A DNA stretch of 64,000 nucleotides from contig NZ_CP023694.1 in the NCBI RefSeq assembly GCF_008705135.1, positions 7,353,001 through 7,417,000 of the forward strand, read 5' to 3'. The notes under the pieces were generated by a model. That model had not been told where the DNA came from. It worked only from the letters and a program-made list of their open reading frames with translations, and ran no database searches. Position numbers and translations under genes: made by a program. Below, piece after piece: positions 51,939 through 61,101 of this stretch. This stretch comes from Streptomyces coeruleorubidus (GTDB lineage: Bacteria; Actinomycetota; Actinomycetes; Streptomycetales; Streptomycetaceae). Within the stretch, counting starts at the first letter, position 1. Every line of letters starts with the position of its first letter.

Positions 51939-52906
51939 GTGTCGAGCGCGGCGACCAGCAGCGACACGGCAGCGAGGTCCGGCAGGTCGCGCAGGCAGGT
52001 GACGACCTGCTCGCCCGCGAACTCGCGCTGCTCGGCGGTCACGGCGGGATCGACGGCCGTCTCCGCCTGGACATGGATGTAGTTCAGGTCCGTGGCGAAG
52101 AGCATCGAGAACGACTCCGGGCCCGTGACCACGGCCCGGCCCCCGGCATCCCGGTAGGCCCGGGCCAGACGCCGGGCGGATGCGATGTCCACCTCGTTGC
52201 GGCCCGACCACACGTACACGGCCCGCGCGAACTCCCGTTCCGCCGAGATCGGCCCGGCGTTGTCCCAGTCGAGGAGGACCGGCCCGTCCGCGCCGATCAG
52301 GACGTTCTGGGGCTGGAGGTCGAGGTGCGAGGTCACGAGGCCGTCGCGGGCCGACGGTGTCACCCAGTGCGCCAGCCGGGGCGCGGACGTGGCGACGAAC
52401 CGGCCCAGCTCGTCCGCCCACGGCAGGCCGGCGTCCCGCACCTTCTTGAGGACGTCCTCCCAGGCGGCCTCGTCAGGACACCGCTCGTACCAGTCGCCCG
52501 GCGTCTCGGCGGCGCCCTCACCGGCCTGGTGCAGCAGCGCCATGGTCCGGCCGAACCAGTCCAGGACGTCCGGGTCGGACGCGTCCGCCCGGGTGCCGTC
52601 GACCCAGTCGTACAGCTTCACCCAGGACCCGGCCGGGGAGCCGGGGCGGGAGACGTGCGCGCCCTGGCGGTCGGGGTGGAGACGGGGCGAGGCGATGCCC
52701 AGGTCCGCGGCGGAGTCCCGCAGCGCGGCCTCGCGGCGGACCTGTGCCTCGTCGCAGCCGAAGAGGAGCTCCTTCACGGCCCACGAGGACCCGTTTCCGG
52801 TGAGCTTCCAGATCTGGCCCAGTGCCCCGCGGGTGACCGGCGTCATGGTCCAGGGCCCGGCGCCGAGGGCGTAGGTCCGCGCTATGGAGTCGGCTGTGTC
52901 ACGCAT
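51935..52906 (-). CDS. Aminoglycoside-phosphotransferase-family protein
   Basis: 323 residues. The kinase-like motifs are SHLDLQPQNVLIG near residue 195 (H-x-D-x4-N) and VLLDWDNAGP near 212; the ATP-binding Lys is in WAVKELLFG. Its start overlaps the upstream TetR stop by eight bases, so the two form an operon. The TetR may therefore control this enzyme. Substrate unknown. Confidence 0.85.
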   Translation of the reverse strand: MRDTADSIARTYALGAGPWTMTPVTRGALGQIWKLTGNGSSWAVKELLFGCDEAQVRREAALRDSAADLGIASPRLHPDRQGAHVSRPGSPAGSWVKLYDWVDGTRADASDPDVLDWFGRTMALLHQAGEGAAETPGDWYERCPDEAAWEDVLKKVRDAGLPWADELGRFVATSAPRLAHWVTPSARDGLVTSHLDLQPQNVLIGADGPVLLDWDNAGPISAEREFARAVYVWSGRNEVDIASARRLARAYRDAGGRAVVTGPESFSMLFATDLNYIHVQAETAVDPAVTAEQREFAGEQVVTCLRDLPDLAAVSLLVAALDT

Positions 52907-53489
52907 CGGTCGTCCTCTGTTCGCGGGGCCAGTTCCGGAGCAGTACGTGCAGGGCGTCGATCGCCCTGTCCCAGGACGCCTGTACGTCACGGGGCGCGCC
53001 GAAGGCGCCGGTGGACTCCAGGGCGCAGTAGCCGTGGAAGGTGCTGCGCAGCAGGCGCACGGCGTCCGTGAGGTCGGGTTCCTCCAGGCCGTAGGCGCGG
53101 AGCATGCCGTAGGTGACGTCGGCCGTGCGGCGCATCGCGGGAGAGTCCGTGACCAGGTCCTGGTCGATCGGGATCTGTGTCGCCGCGTACCGGCCGGGGT
53201 GCTCCAGGGCGTAGGCCCGGTAGGCGCCGGCAAAGGCTCCGAGCGTGTCCCGGCCGGCCTCCCGCCCTTCGACCGCCGCCGCGATCCGGTCGATCATCTC
53301 GCCGCCCGCGAGGAGGGCCATCCGCGTGCGCAGGTCCTTGAGGTTCCGCACGTGGGTGTACAGGCTCGCGTCCTTCACCCCGAAGCGGCGGGCCAGGGCG
53401 GAGAGGGTGACGTGGTCCAGGCCGGCCTCGTCGGCGAGGTCGGCCGCGGCGGCGACGAGGCGGTCGGGGGTGAGGCCGGCTCTGGGCAT
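52899..53489 (-). CDS. TetR-family regulator with WHG-type C-terminal domain
   Basis: 196 residues. The helix-turn-helix (LVAAAADLADEAGLDHVTLSA, then LARRFGVKDASLYTHVRNLKDL) covers residues about 10-55. The C-terminal domain (FAGAYRAYALEHPGRYAATQ and FHGYCALESTGAFG) matches the TetR_C_33 / WHG group of actinobacteria. It is coupled to the downstream phosphotransferase gene. Confidence 0.9.
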   Translation of the reverse strand: MPRAGLTPDRLVAAAADLADEAGLDHVTLSALARRFGVKDASLYTHVRNLKDLRTRMALLAGGEMIDRIAAAVEGREAGRDTLGAFAGAYRAYALEHPGRYAATQIPIDQDLVTDSPAMRRTADVTYGMLRAYGLEEPDLTDAVRLLRSTFHGYCALESTGAFGAPRDVQASWDRAIDALHVLLRNWPREQRTTDA

Positions 53490-53511
53490 GAGGGAAGAGC
53501 GTAGTACGGGC

Positions 53512-54834
53512 TCAGCGGATCGGCGCGTAGATCACCCCCAGCTTGTCGATCTCCCCGCCCGCGCGGCCCGTGAAGCCCACGATCTGCCAGCCGGACGGGG
53601 CCGTGAAGGTCTTCGCGGCGGACGTGGCCGTGCCGACGGACAGGGTGCGGTTCTTGTCCGTCGTGAAGGACGCCGAGAAGATCCGGGTACGGCCGTCCTT
53701 CTGGCCCTGTGTCAGCTTCACCGAGGTCAGGTGCTCGCCCGGGGCCAGTGTCAGCGAGGCCGCCGTGCCGCCCGTGCCGCCGTGCGTCAGAGTCGTACCG
53801 CCGTCGTGGGTCAGGGACACCGCGTCCAGGCGGGTGGCGCCGCGCAGGGTGAGGGTGCGGGGAGCGGGGGTCGCCGGCAGGTCGTCCGCGTCGTTGAAGG
53901 CCGTGCCGTGCGGGCCGCCGAAGAAGTCGCTCGCGCGCAGGGACGAGTTGAGCGTGTAGGAGAAGTCGACCGCGTGCGGGAAGTGGTCGGAGAGGTGCTT
54001 GCCGTCCGAGCGGAGGAAGGCCTTCCAGTCGTTGGCGTAGCGGGTCGCGGTGAGCGTCAGCAGCTCGCTGCCCCGGTAGAGGACCTTGTCCACGACCTCG
54101 CAGTCGTCCGCCGGCGCCGCTTGGTCACAGACCAGCGCGTCGCTGCCCTGGGCCGGGGGCGTACCGCCCTTCACGAGCTTCACCCACGCGTCCGTCAGGC
54201 CGTTCTCGGACAGCAGGGTGCGGATGTTGTCGCCGGTGCGGGTGTACCGCGTGTTGGTGTCCCCCATGACGATCACCGCGTTGCCGGCCGAGTTGGCCTG
54301 GATGAAGTCCGAGAGCTGCTCGACGTTGGCCCGGCGGGCGGCCAGCGCGTCGTCGGTCGAGTCGGCGTTGGTGTGGACGTTGTACAGGTCGACGAAGACG
54401 CCCTCCGCGAGCCTCACCCGCGCCAGCGAAAAGCCCTTGGGGGTCAGGCAGTTGGTGCCGGTGCAGTTGTTCCACTTCACCCGCTGGAAGTCCTCGAAGG
54501 GGCGGTCCGAGAGGGTGTTGAGCCCGTCGCCGAAGGCCGCGCCGCCACTGGTCGCCGTGCGGTGGGGGTGCTTGTCGTTGGCGTACAGCGAGGCGTGGTA
54601 GTTGAAGTCCTCCTGCACGTTCACGATGTCGTACGGGCCGAGCCGCTGCCCGATCAGCGGGGTGTTGGTCTCGGGGTCGCTGTCGCCGAGCCCGAGGGGG
54701 AGACCCGCGATGTTGTACGTCAGCACGTCGAAGGAGCCGGATTCCGCGGCGGCGGCGGCGGGCGTCGCGGAGGTCGCGGTCAGTCCGGTGAGGGTCAGGG
54801 CGGCAGCGGCGAGGACGCCGAGGAGTCGTCTCAT
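53512..54834 (-). CDS. Secreted endonuclease/exonuclease/phosphatase-fold protein with C-terminal lectin-like domain
   Basis: 440 residues from ATG 54834. A Sec signal (LLGVLAAAALTLTGLTATS) ends near residue 30. Residues about 35-300 are an EEP-fold enzyme with VLTYNIAGLP, IVNVQEDF, VIVMGDTNTRY and HLSDHFPHAVDF, where metal-binding Glu and catalytic Asp/His are visible. Residues about 300-440 form a beta-prism with the jacalin-like pattern WQIVGFTGRAGGEIDKLGVIY. Similar proteins include secreted nucleases and sphingomyelinases. The lectin domain would target a sugar-bearing surface. It stands alone, divergent from the PHP gene. Confidence 0.82.
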   Translation of the reverse strand: MRRLLGVLAAAALTLTGLTATSATPAAAAAESGSFDVLTYNIAGLPLGLGDSDPETNTPLIGQRLGPYDIVNVQEDFNYHASLYANDKHPHRTATSGGAAFGDGLNTLSDRPFEDFQRVKWNNCTGTNCLTPKGFSLARVRLAEGVFVDLYNVHTNADSTDDALAARRANVEQLSDFIQANSAGNAVIVMGDTNTRYTRTGDNIRTLLSENGLTDAWVKLVKGGTPPAQGSDALVCDQAAPADDCEVVDKVLYRGSELLTLTATRYANDWKAFLRSDGKHLSDHFPHAVDFSYTLNSSLRASDFFGGPHGTAFNDADDLPATPAPRTLTLRGATRLDAVSLTHDGGTTLTHGGTGGTAASLTLAPGEHLTSVKLTQGQKDGRTRIFSASFTTDKNRTLSVGTATSAAKTFTAPSGWQIVGFTGRAGGEIDKLGVIYAPIR

Positions 54835-55085
54835 GGTGGGGGTGTCTCCGGTCAGGGGGAAGCGGAGCGGAACATGAACGGTGCTCAGATTTGATCTCAA
54901 CCAGTGTGGCTGACAAGGCCAGTTGGGGAAACAGTGAGAGACGAGGTGATCCGCCGCTCCGGGGTCGCCCGCCGATCACCCCTCGGTCGTTCAACGTTCA
55001 CATTGTGCCCCGATCCTCCACACGCGGCGCGGTCACGCGCCGCGGAAGGCAGCCGCGGACGGCAGCGGCACACAGGAGGCGCTTC

Positions 55086-56798
55086 ATGGGACACGGGCAC
55101 GCACACGGCCATCACCACCACGGGCACGACCACGCACACGAGGCCGCTCCGGCCCTGCCCGCCGCCTTCGACACCTCCGTACCCGACGAGGCCCTCACCC
55201 CCGAGCAGCGCTCGCGCCGCTCGCTGCTGCGCCGCGCCGGTCTGCTCGGCGCGGGCCTGGCGGCCGGGAGCGTCCTCGCTCCGGCTGCGCCCGCCGCAGC
55301 CTCGTCCGCCGCCGCCTCGTCCACCGGCCGCCGCAGGGACGGCTTCCTCTGGCTCGCCGGCGACCACCACATCCACACCCAGTACAGCAACGACGGCAAG
55401 TACCGCGTCGTCGACCAGGTCCGCCAGGGCGCCAGGCACGGCATGGACTGGCTGGTCATCACCGACCACGGCAACGCCACGCACGCGAGGATCGGCGTCG
55501 AGAAGGTCAACCCCGACATCCGTGAGGCGCGCGACGCCCACGAGGACACCCTCGTCTTCCAGGGCCTGGAGTGGAACATCCCGGCCGCCGAGCACGGCAC
55601 GGTCTTCGTGCACCCCGGCAGGAACGAGGTCGCCGTCCTCAAGCAGTTCGAGACCGACTACGACGGCAGCGTCAAGGGCGCCTCCGACTCCACGCCCGCC
55701 AACGAGGCACTCGCCGTCGCCGGCCTGAACTTCCTCGCCGACCAGGTCAGGCGGCGCAAGGTCAAGGACGCGCTGATGCTCGCCAACCACCCGGCGCGGC
55801 GCGGCGTCGACTCCCCGCACGAGATCCGCGCCTGGCGCGACGCCACCGGGACCCGGCGCCGGATCGCCGTCGGCTTCGAGGGCGCCCCCGGCCACCAGGC
55901 CGCCGGCCTGCCCGCCCCGCTCGGTATGGCCCGCGCCCGCGGCATTTACGACAACAACCCCAGCGCCAACTCCTTCCCCGGCTACCCGCCGGAGAGCTAC
56001 CGCACCTGGGGCGGGTTCGACTGGATGACCGCCACCGTCGGCGGCCTGTGGGACAGCCTCCTCGCCGAGGGCAAGCCCTGGTGGATCACCGCCAACTCCG
56101 ACTCCCACCAGGTCTACGCCGACACAGCCGTGCGCGGCGGCCCCGACAGCGACTACGCGGCGGGCGGCAAGCACACCGACCCGGTCTACGGCGGGAAGAT
56201 CGACCTCACCCAGGGCGACTACTGGCCCGGCCAGTACAGCCGTACCCACGTGGGCGCCGACGGCTTCTCGTACGCCGCCGTCATGGACGGCATCCGCGCC
56301 GGCCGCATCTGGGTCGACCACGGGCAGCTCGTCAGCGCCCTGGACGTGCGCGTGACGGGCGGCGGCCGCTGGGCCACGCTCGGCGGCGCACTCCACGTCA
56401 AGAAGGGCACGAAGGTCACGCTGACCGTCGACGTGGCCCCGGCCGGCGGCCCCAACTGGGCCGGATTCGTCCCCGAGCTGGCCCGCGTCGACGTCATCCA
56501 GGGCGATGTGACGGGCCCGGTCGCCGACCGGGACACCTTCACCGCCCCGACCGCGAAGGTCGTCAAGGCGTACGACGTCAGCAAGGCCACCGGCGTCATC
56601 CGCCTGACCTTCGAACTCGGCCGAGTGGAACGGCCCGTGTACCTCCGGCTGCGCGGCACCGACGGCAACCGGTCCGCCGTCGGCGCGATGGGCGCGGCCG
56701 TCGACCCGGCAGGCCCGGCCCTCGACGTCGTCGGCGACGCGGACCCGTGGCGCGACCTGTGGTTCTACTCCAACCCCGTGTGGGTCCTGCCCTCGTGA
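55086..56798 (+). CDS. Secreted PHP-domain phosphoesterase-like protein with His-rich N terminus
   Basis: 570 residues, with AGGAGG before ATG 55086. The first 20 residues are about half His (GHGHAHGHHHHGHDHAH), a likely metal-binding tail that precedes a twin-arginine signal (RRSLLRRAGLLGAGLAAG, ending near residue 75). The PHP metal-binding motifs are GDHHIHTQYS near 96, VITDHGN near 128, LEWN near 160 and NSDSHQVY near 340. A C-terminal beta domain follows from about 420. It is presumably a phosphoesterase or a related metal-dependent hydrolase outside the membrane. The next gene overlaps its stop. Confidence 0.8.
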   Translation: MGHGHAHGHHHHGHDHAHEAAPALPAAFDTSVPDEALTPEQRSRRSLLRRAGLLGAGLAAGSVLAPAAPAAASSAAASSTGRRRDGFLWLAGDHHIHTQYSNDGKYRVVDQVRQGARHGMDWLVITDHGNATHARIGVEKVNPDIREARDAHEDTLVFQGLEWNIPAAEHGTVFVHPGRNEVAVLKQFETDYDGSVKGASDSTPANEALAVAGLNFLADQVRRRKVKDALMLANHPARRGVDSPHEIRAWRDATGTRRRIAVGFEGAPGHQAAGLPAPLGMARARGIYDNNPSANSFPGYPPESYRTWGGFDWMTATVGGLWDSLLAEGKPWWITANSDSHQVYADTAVRGGPDSDYAAGGKHTDPVYGGKIDLTQGDYWPGQYSRTHVGADGFSYAAVMDGIRAGRIWVDHGQLVSALDVRVTGGGRWATLGGALHVKKGTKVTLTVDVAPAGGPNWAGFVPELARVDVIQGDVTGPVADRDTFTAPTAKVVKAYDVSKATGVIRLTFELGRVERPVYLRLRGTDGNRSAVGAMGAAVDPAGPALDVVGDADPWRDLWFYSNPVWVLPS

Positions 56799-57307
56799 CG
56801 CCGTACACCCTCACCGTGGACGCGGGGGTCAGGGAGCTGCGCGCGGCCGACCACCTGCTGCACGCCCTGGCAGCCGAACTCGCCCTGCCCGAGGACGCGT
56901 TCGGCTGCACCCACCTGGTGCGCGGCGAACGGCCCCGCGTCGTCCTGTCCCTCGCCCTGCCCTCGGAGCCGCTCCGGCGCACCGCCCTGGAGCGGCTCAC
57001 GGGGCTGGGCCACGAGGTGCTGCCGGGCGTACCGGACCCGGTGGGGCGCGCGGTGCTCTACCCGGGCGTCACCTCGCTCACCGGCACGCTGACGGTCGCG
57101 GACGTGCTGTCCAGGTCCGCGATCGACCGCGTGACCGTCCTCGGCACTGCGGACCGGCCCGGCCCCGGCACGCCGCTGGCGACCCGGGACCACGTGCGCC
57201 CGCAGTGGCAGGACGGCGCACTCGTCCTGACCGCCATGCCCGCCGCGGGCGGGACCCTCGTGCCCTTCGAGGTCCCCGACCCGACACCGTGCTGCGCGGA
57301 CCACTGA
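56795..57307 (+). CDS. Hypothetical protein coupled to the PHP gene
   Basis: 170 residues from GTG 56795 overlapping the upstream stop (GTGA). Mostly beta-rich and hydrophobic, with no recognised domain, no signal peptide and two adjacent Cys close to the C terminus (TPCCADH). Because it is translationally coupled to the PHP protein, it probably acts in the same process. Function unknown. Confidence 0.65.
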   Translation: MTPYTLTVDAGVRELRAADHLLHALAAELALPEDAFGCTHLVRGERPRVVLSLALPSEPLRRTALERLTGLGHEVLPGVPDPVGRAVLYPGVTSLTGTLTVADVLSRSAIDRVTVLGTADRPGPGTPLATRDHVRPQWQDGALVLTAMPAAGGTLVPFEVPDPTPCCADH

Positions 57308-57313
57308 GGCCGG

Positions 57314-58081
57314 TCAGGACTGCCGCAGCAGCATCAGGTCCTCGCCCCAGGAGTCGAGGACCCGGCCGTGACCGGCCCGGCGCGCCCCTTCCTCGATGCC
57401 GGTGAAGAGGGCGCGCTGGGTGGGCGGGTCGCCGTCGGCCAGGATGCGACGGAGCACCGGCAGGAGCCGGCCCGCCTCCCACCGGGGCTCGCCCAGCGGC
57501 TGCCGCTCCAGCTCCCACTGGAGGTACTTGTTGTAGGGCCGGACGCGGCGGTGCAGGGCGAAGAGCACCTCCAGGGCGTAGGGGACGGACTCGGCGGCGT
57601 CCAGGTGGCCCATGGCGGGGCGGCCGTCGCGGTAGCTCTTCAGGGAGCGGTAGGTCTGGTTGACGTACGCGTCGAGCCAGCCGTCGACGGCGGCCCGGGC
57701 CTCGGTTTCGCCCAGCGTCCGCTTCTCGTCGAGGATCCGGGCGATGGTCCCGTCGAGCCGGTCGAGCAGTACCTCGGCGTGGACGTAGGAGTAGCGCGCG
57801 AAGCTGTCCGGGCGGCCGGGCATGCCGCGTGTGCGGAACTCCGCCAGCGGAATGACCACGAGGTCCAGGTGGGCGGAGCGGAACCAGTCCAACTCGGCGA
57901 TCGGCGAGGCGTGCTGATCCCGCAGGATCACGTGCAGGTCGTAGTCGGAGTAGTCCGTCGGCATGCCGTCGTGGACCCGGGAACCGCTGAGCACCAGCCC
58001 GGCGACGCCGGGATCGGCGGCCGCCCGTTCGGTGAAGGCGGCCAGGGTGTCGTCAGGAGTGTCGCCCAGGACGATGTTCAT
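57314..58081 (-). CDS. Nucleotidyltransferase-domain protein (aminoglycoside adenylyltransferase-like)
   Basis: 255 residues. The nucleotidyltransferase motif VLSGSRVHDGMPTDYSDYDL near residue 30 has the GS-x-D-x-D pattern with the two metal-binding Asp residues. The remainder is helical, consistent with a substrate-binding domain (LDAYVNQTYRSLKSYRDG near 140). The family includes adenylyltransferases and many uncharacterised proteins. No resistance role can be concluded. It ends six bases past the stop of the convergent hypothetical gene. Confidence 0.8.
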   Translation of the reverse strand: MNIVLGDTPDDTLAAFTERAAADPGVAGLVLSGSRVHDGMPTDYSDYDLHVILRDQHASPIAELDWFRSAHLDLVVIPLAEFRTRGMPGRPDSFARYSYVHAEVLLDRLDGTIARILDEKRTLGETEARAAVDGWLDAYVNQTYRSLKSYRDGRPAMGHLDAAESVPYALEVLFALHRRVRPYNKYLQWELERQPLGEPRWEAGRLLPVLRRILADGDPPTQRALFTGIEEGARRAGHGRVLDSWGEDLMLLRQS

Positions 58082-58222
58082 GTTGATCTCTGCGACCTCA
58101 TGGTGTGGACGCTACTCCTTCCTCACCGCACACTGGTATCGCTTTTCGCAGGCCTGCGGGTTGAGCCCGAGCCGTGAGGTCGCCGGGGAGCCAGACAGCG
58201 GGGACACGGGGGAGGCGGCGGT

Positions 58223-59575
58223 ATGACGCACGGCGCGGCGCGGCGTGAGGACGTCGCCGACGAGGGCTTACCCGGCACCCGCCCGCTGTGGCGGCAGCGC
58301 GACTTCGGCATCTTCTGGGCCGCGCAGACCCTCTCCGTGCTCGGCGACTCCTTCGCGCTGATCGCCCTGCCCCTGCTCGTGCTGGAGGCCACGGGTTCGG
58401 TCGCGCGGATGGGCCTGCTGACGGCCGTGGGCGGGGCGGCGGCGGTCGTCGCCGCGGTGTTCGCCGGGGCCGTGGTGGACCGGGTGGACCGGCGCCGGCT
58501 GCTCATCGCCTGCGACCTCGTGCGCATGGGGCTGTACGGGGTGGTCCCGCTGGTGTGGCTGTTCGGCCCGCAGATCTGGCTGCTGTACGTGGTGCTGCCG
58601 CTGTGCGAGGCCGTCGGCATGCTGTTCGCGGTCGGCTACGTCACGGTCGTGCGCGGCCTGGTCGGCACCGGTCGACTCACCGAAGCCAACGGCCGGTTGA
58701 ACGCGACGGCCGCCGCCGCGGGCGTCCTCGGGCCGCTGTGCGCGGGAGTGGTCGCCGCCTGGTCGGGCCCGGCCGCGGCGGTCGGAGTGGACGCGGCCAG
58801 CTTCGGTGTGTCGGCCGCGTGCCTGTTCTTCGTACGGTTCCGCAAGCGCACACCGGACGAGGGGCCGGGACGGCACAAGGGAGAGCGCACCGGCCTGTGG
58901 CAGGACCTGCGCACCGGCGTCGCCTTTCTCTACGGCCACCCCGTGCTGCGCTCGCTCACCGCCCTGCTGTTCGTCTTCAGCTTCCTCACCCTCGGCCTGA
59001 ACGACCTGGTCATCTACCACCTCAAGCACGATCTCGGCCATGACGACGGCACGGTCGGCACCGTCATGGCGGTCGGCGCGCTCGGCACCATCACCGGTGC
59101 CCTGCTCGTGGCCCGGTTGCGTCGCCGCCTCGGCTTCGGCCCGACGTGGACCGGCTCGGTCGCCGTGTGCGGGCTGGCCTTCGCGGGTCTCGGCTGGGCC
59201 CGTGACGTGCCGGCCGTCGCGGCCCTGAGCGCCGCGTTCCTCGCCTGCGCCGGCATGGCGGGCACCTGCTCGATGTCGCTGCGCCAGGAGGTCACCCCCG
59301 AGCACCTCCTGGGCCGCGTCACCTCCGCCTTCTGGACGCTTCAGTACGCGGCGGCACCGATCGGCGCGGCCGTGCTGACCTGGGCCGCCGAGGAACAGGG
59401 CACGACCCCGGTGGCCCTGGCCGCCGGAGCCACCTGCGTCCTGCTCGCCGTGACCGCCCTGTTCACCCCGATCCGCGGGTCCGGCCGGTCACCCGTTGAC
59501 CCCGCTGTAGTGCCGCAGACTCCACCGCCACAGCAGCCGCGCTCCCAGGTACGCCAGCAGCCCGAGCAGCGGTGA
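58223..59575 (+). CDS. MFS exporter with a TTA codon near the start
   Basis: 450 residues, with GGGGGAGG before ATG 58223. About twelve transmembrane segments and the MFS loop motif GAVVDRVDRRRL near residue 80 mark a drug or metabolite exporter of the EntS/MFS_3 type. Leu16 is encoded by TTA (58268-58270), the rare codon read by the bldA tRNA in Streptomyces, so translation may be delayed until development. The last 87 bases run through the end of a convergent ABC-2 permease gene. Confidence 0.85.
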   Translation: MTHGAARREDVADEGLPGTRPLWRQRDFGIFWAAQTLSVLGDSFALIALPLLVLEATGSVARMGLLTAVGGAAAVVAAVFAGAVVDRVDRRRLLIACDLVRMGLYGVVPLVWLFGPQIWLLYVVLPLCEAVGMLFAVGYVTVVRGLVGTGRLTEANGRLNATAAAAGVLGPLCAGVVAAWSGPAAAVGVDAASFGVSAACLFFVRFRKRTPDEGPGRHKGERTGLWQDLRTGVAFLYGHPVLRSLTALLFVFSFLTLGLNDLVIYHLKHDLGHDDGTVGTVMAVGALGTITGALLVARLRRRLGFGPTWTGSVAVCGLAFAGLGWARDVPAVAALSAAFLACAGMAGTCSMSLRQEVTPEHLLGRVTSAFWTLQYAAAPIGAAVLTWAAEEQGTTPVALAAGATCVLLAVTALFTPIRGSGRSPVDPAVVPQTPPPQQPRSQVRQQPEQR

Positions 59576-60295
59576 CGCCGCCGCCAGCCAGTACGGCACG
59601 CCGGTGGTGTGGCCGTGGCCCGTGAGGACCGCCGCCGGGAAGTAGGCGACGAACGCGAGCGGGAGTCCGTAGGTCAGGAGGCCGCCCACCGCCTTGGGGA
59701 GGACGTTCAGCGGGTAGCTGCCGAACGTGCCGAGGAGCTCCTCCAGCCAGCGGCCCCAGTAGTCGGCGGCCGGGAAGCGCAGGGCCGCGCTGGCCACGAC
59801 CGTGAACAGGGCCGCCTCCAGCAGCATGCCGCCGAGCACGGCCGCGATCAGATAGGTGGTACGGCCCGCCGTCCAGTCCAGGTCGCTGCGGGACAGCGCG
59901 CCCACCATCAGGCCCGCCGCGACCGTGAGGTCCCCGATGGCGTTGGTGGGGAAGAAGGCCAGCTGCATCTGCCGGTGGACCGGCATCGGGCGCATCAGGT
60001 AGATGTCGACCCGGCCTTCCTGGATCTGCCGGCCGGCCCAGTGCATCCGCCCCAGGAACAGCACGAACAGACCGTGCGCCAGCATGCGGGTCGCCGGGAT
60101 CAGCAGCACGTCCGAGCTGTCCCAGCCGCCCATCCCGGCGAACCGGGACAGCAGCACCGTGGCGAACACGATCACCGACACCTGCCAGATCGCCCCGATT
60201 GCGATCATCAGCAGGAACTCGGTGCGGTACTCCATCTGCGCGCGGAAGTTGAGCGCCGTGACGCGCCACACGATCCGCAGAGCCTTCACCGACAT
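59489..60295 (-). CDS. ABC-2 type permease, second membrane subunit
   Basis: 268 residues with six hydrophobic segments, of the ABC-2 family transporter protein type formerly called DUF990 (RAQMEYRTEFLLMIAIGAIWQ, LMRPMPVHRQMQLAFF). It is one base from the preceding permease. Together with the neighbouring permease and ATPase it makes a complete exporter. Its 3' end overlaps the convergent MFS gene by 87 bases. Confidence 0.85.
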   Translation of the reverse strand: MSVKALRIVWRVTALNFRAQMEYRTEFLLMIAIGAIWQVSVIVFATVLLSRFAGMGGWDSSDVLLIPATRMLAHGLFVLFLGRMHWAGRQIQEGRVDIYLMRPMPVHRQMQLAFFPTNAIGDLTVAAGLMVGALSRSDLDWTAGRTTYLIAAVLGGMLLEAALFTVVASAALRFPAADYWGRWLEELLGTFGSYPLNVLPKAVGGLLTYGLPLAFVAYFPAAVLTGHGHTTGVPYWLAAASPLLGLLAYLGARLLWRWSLRHYSGVNG

Positions 60296-60296
60296 C

Positions 60297-61100
60297 TCAG
60301 CCTCCCTGCGAGATCACGCGCCGGGCGGCCCGCCGCCACAGCAGCCGGGTGAACAGCGCCAGCACCACGACCCACGCGGCCTGGACGGAGAGCTGGAAGG
60401 CCGCGTCGGACAGGGGGATCCGCCCCACGTACAGCGACAGCGGCACGCTCAGCGTCGCCTGGAAGGGCAGGAAGGCGCTCATCGTCACGAACCAGTCCGG
60501 GAAGAACCACAGCGGCGCGTACACCCCGGACAGCAGGTTCTGCGCGAACAGCAGGATGAGCATCGCGGCGGTGTTGCGGACCGTCCAGAAGCACAACTGG
60601 TCGAGCACGAGCATGACGTAGTACAGGACCCACTGGCCCAGCAGCATGCTCAGCACGAACACCCCGGCCACCGCGGCCGAACCGGGCGGCTCGACGACCC
60701 CCGCCGCCAGGCAGATGACGTATCCCGTCAGCGCCCACGCGAGCCCGTACAGCTGCTCGCCGGCGGCCCGCAGGGCGTAGTAGCGCTGCGGCGGCAGCGG
60801 ACGCAGGTACCAGTAGACGATGGTGCCGAAGTGCATGTGCTGGAGGACGGTGTCCCGGCCCGCGTACTGGTCCAGCTCCCGCAGCCGGGACGCCAGTACG
60901 GCCAGCACGGCGTACGTGACCGCCTGGTCGCGGCTCAGGCCGGCGGTCGTGCCGGTCTGCGCGTACAGGCCCCGCCACAGCGACCAGACCAGCACCACCT
61001 GAACGGCCAGCCGGAGCGCGACGGCAGTCATCCGGGGCGGGGCGTTCAGCTCGCCGAGCGGGGTGACGCGGGCGGCGCGCCAGGCGTGCAGAGCGGCCAC
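60297..61100 (-). CDS. ABC-2 type permease, first membrane subunit
   Basis: 267 residues starting GTG 61100, one base after the ATPase stop. Six hydrophobic segments, typical of the same ABC-2 group (YLRPLPPQRYYALRAAGEQL). It pairs with the next permease to form a heterodimeric exporter. Substrate unknown. Confidence 0.85.
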   Translation of the reverse strand: MAALHAWRAARVTPLGELNAPPRMTAVALRLAVQVVLVWSLWRGLYAQTGTTAGLSRDQAVTYAVLAVLASRLRELDQYAGRDTVLQHMHFGTIVYWYLRPLPPQRYYALRAAGEQLYGLAWALTGYVICLAAGVVEPPGSAAVAGVFVLSMLLGQWVLYYVMLVLDQLCFWTVRNTAAMLILLFAQNLLSGVYAPLWFFPDWFVTMSAFLPFQATLSVPLSLYVGRIPLSDAAFQLSVQAAWVVVLALFTRLLWRRAARRVISQGG

Positions 61101-61101
61101 G

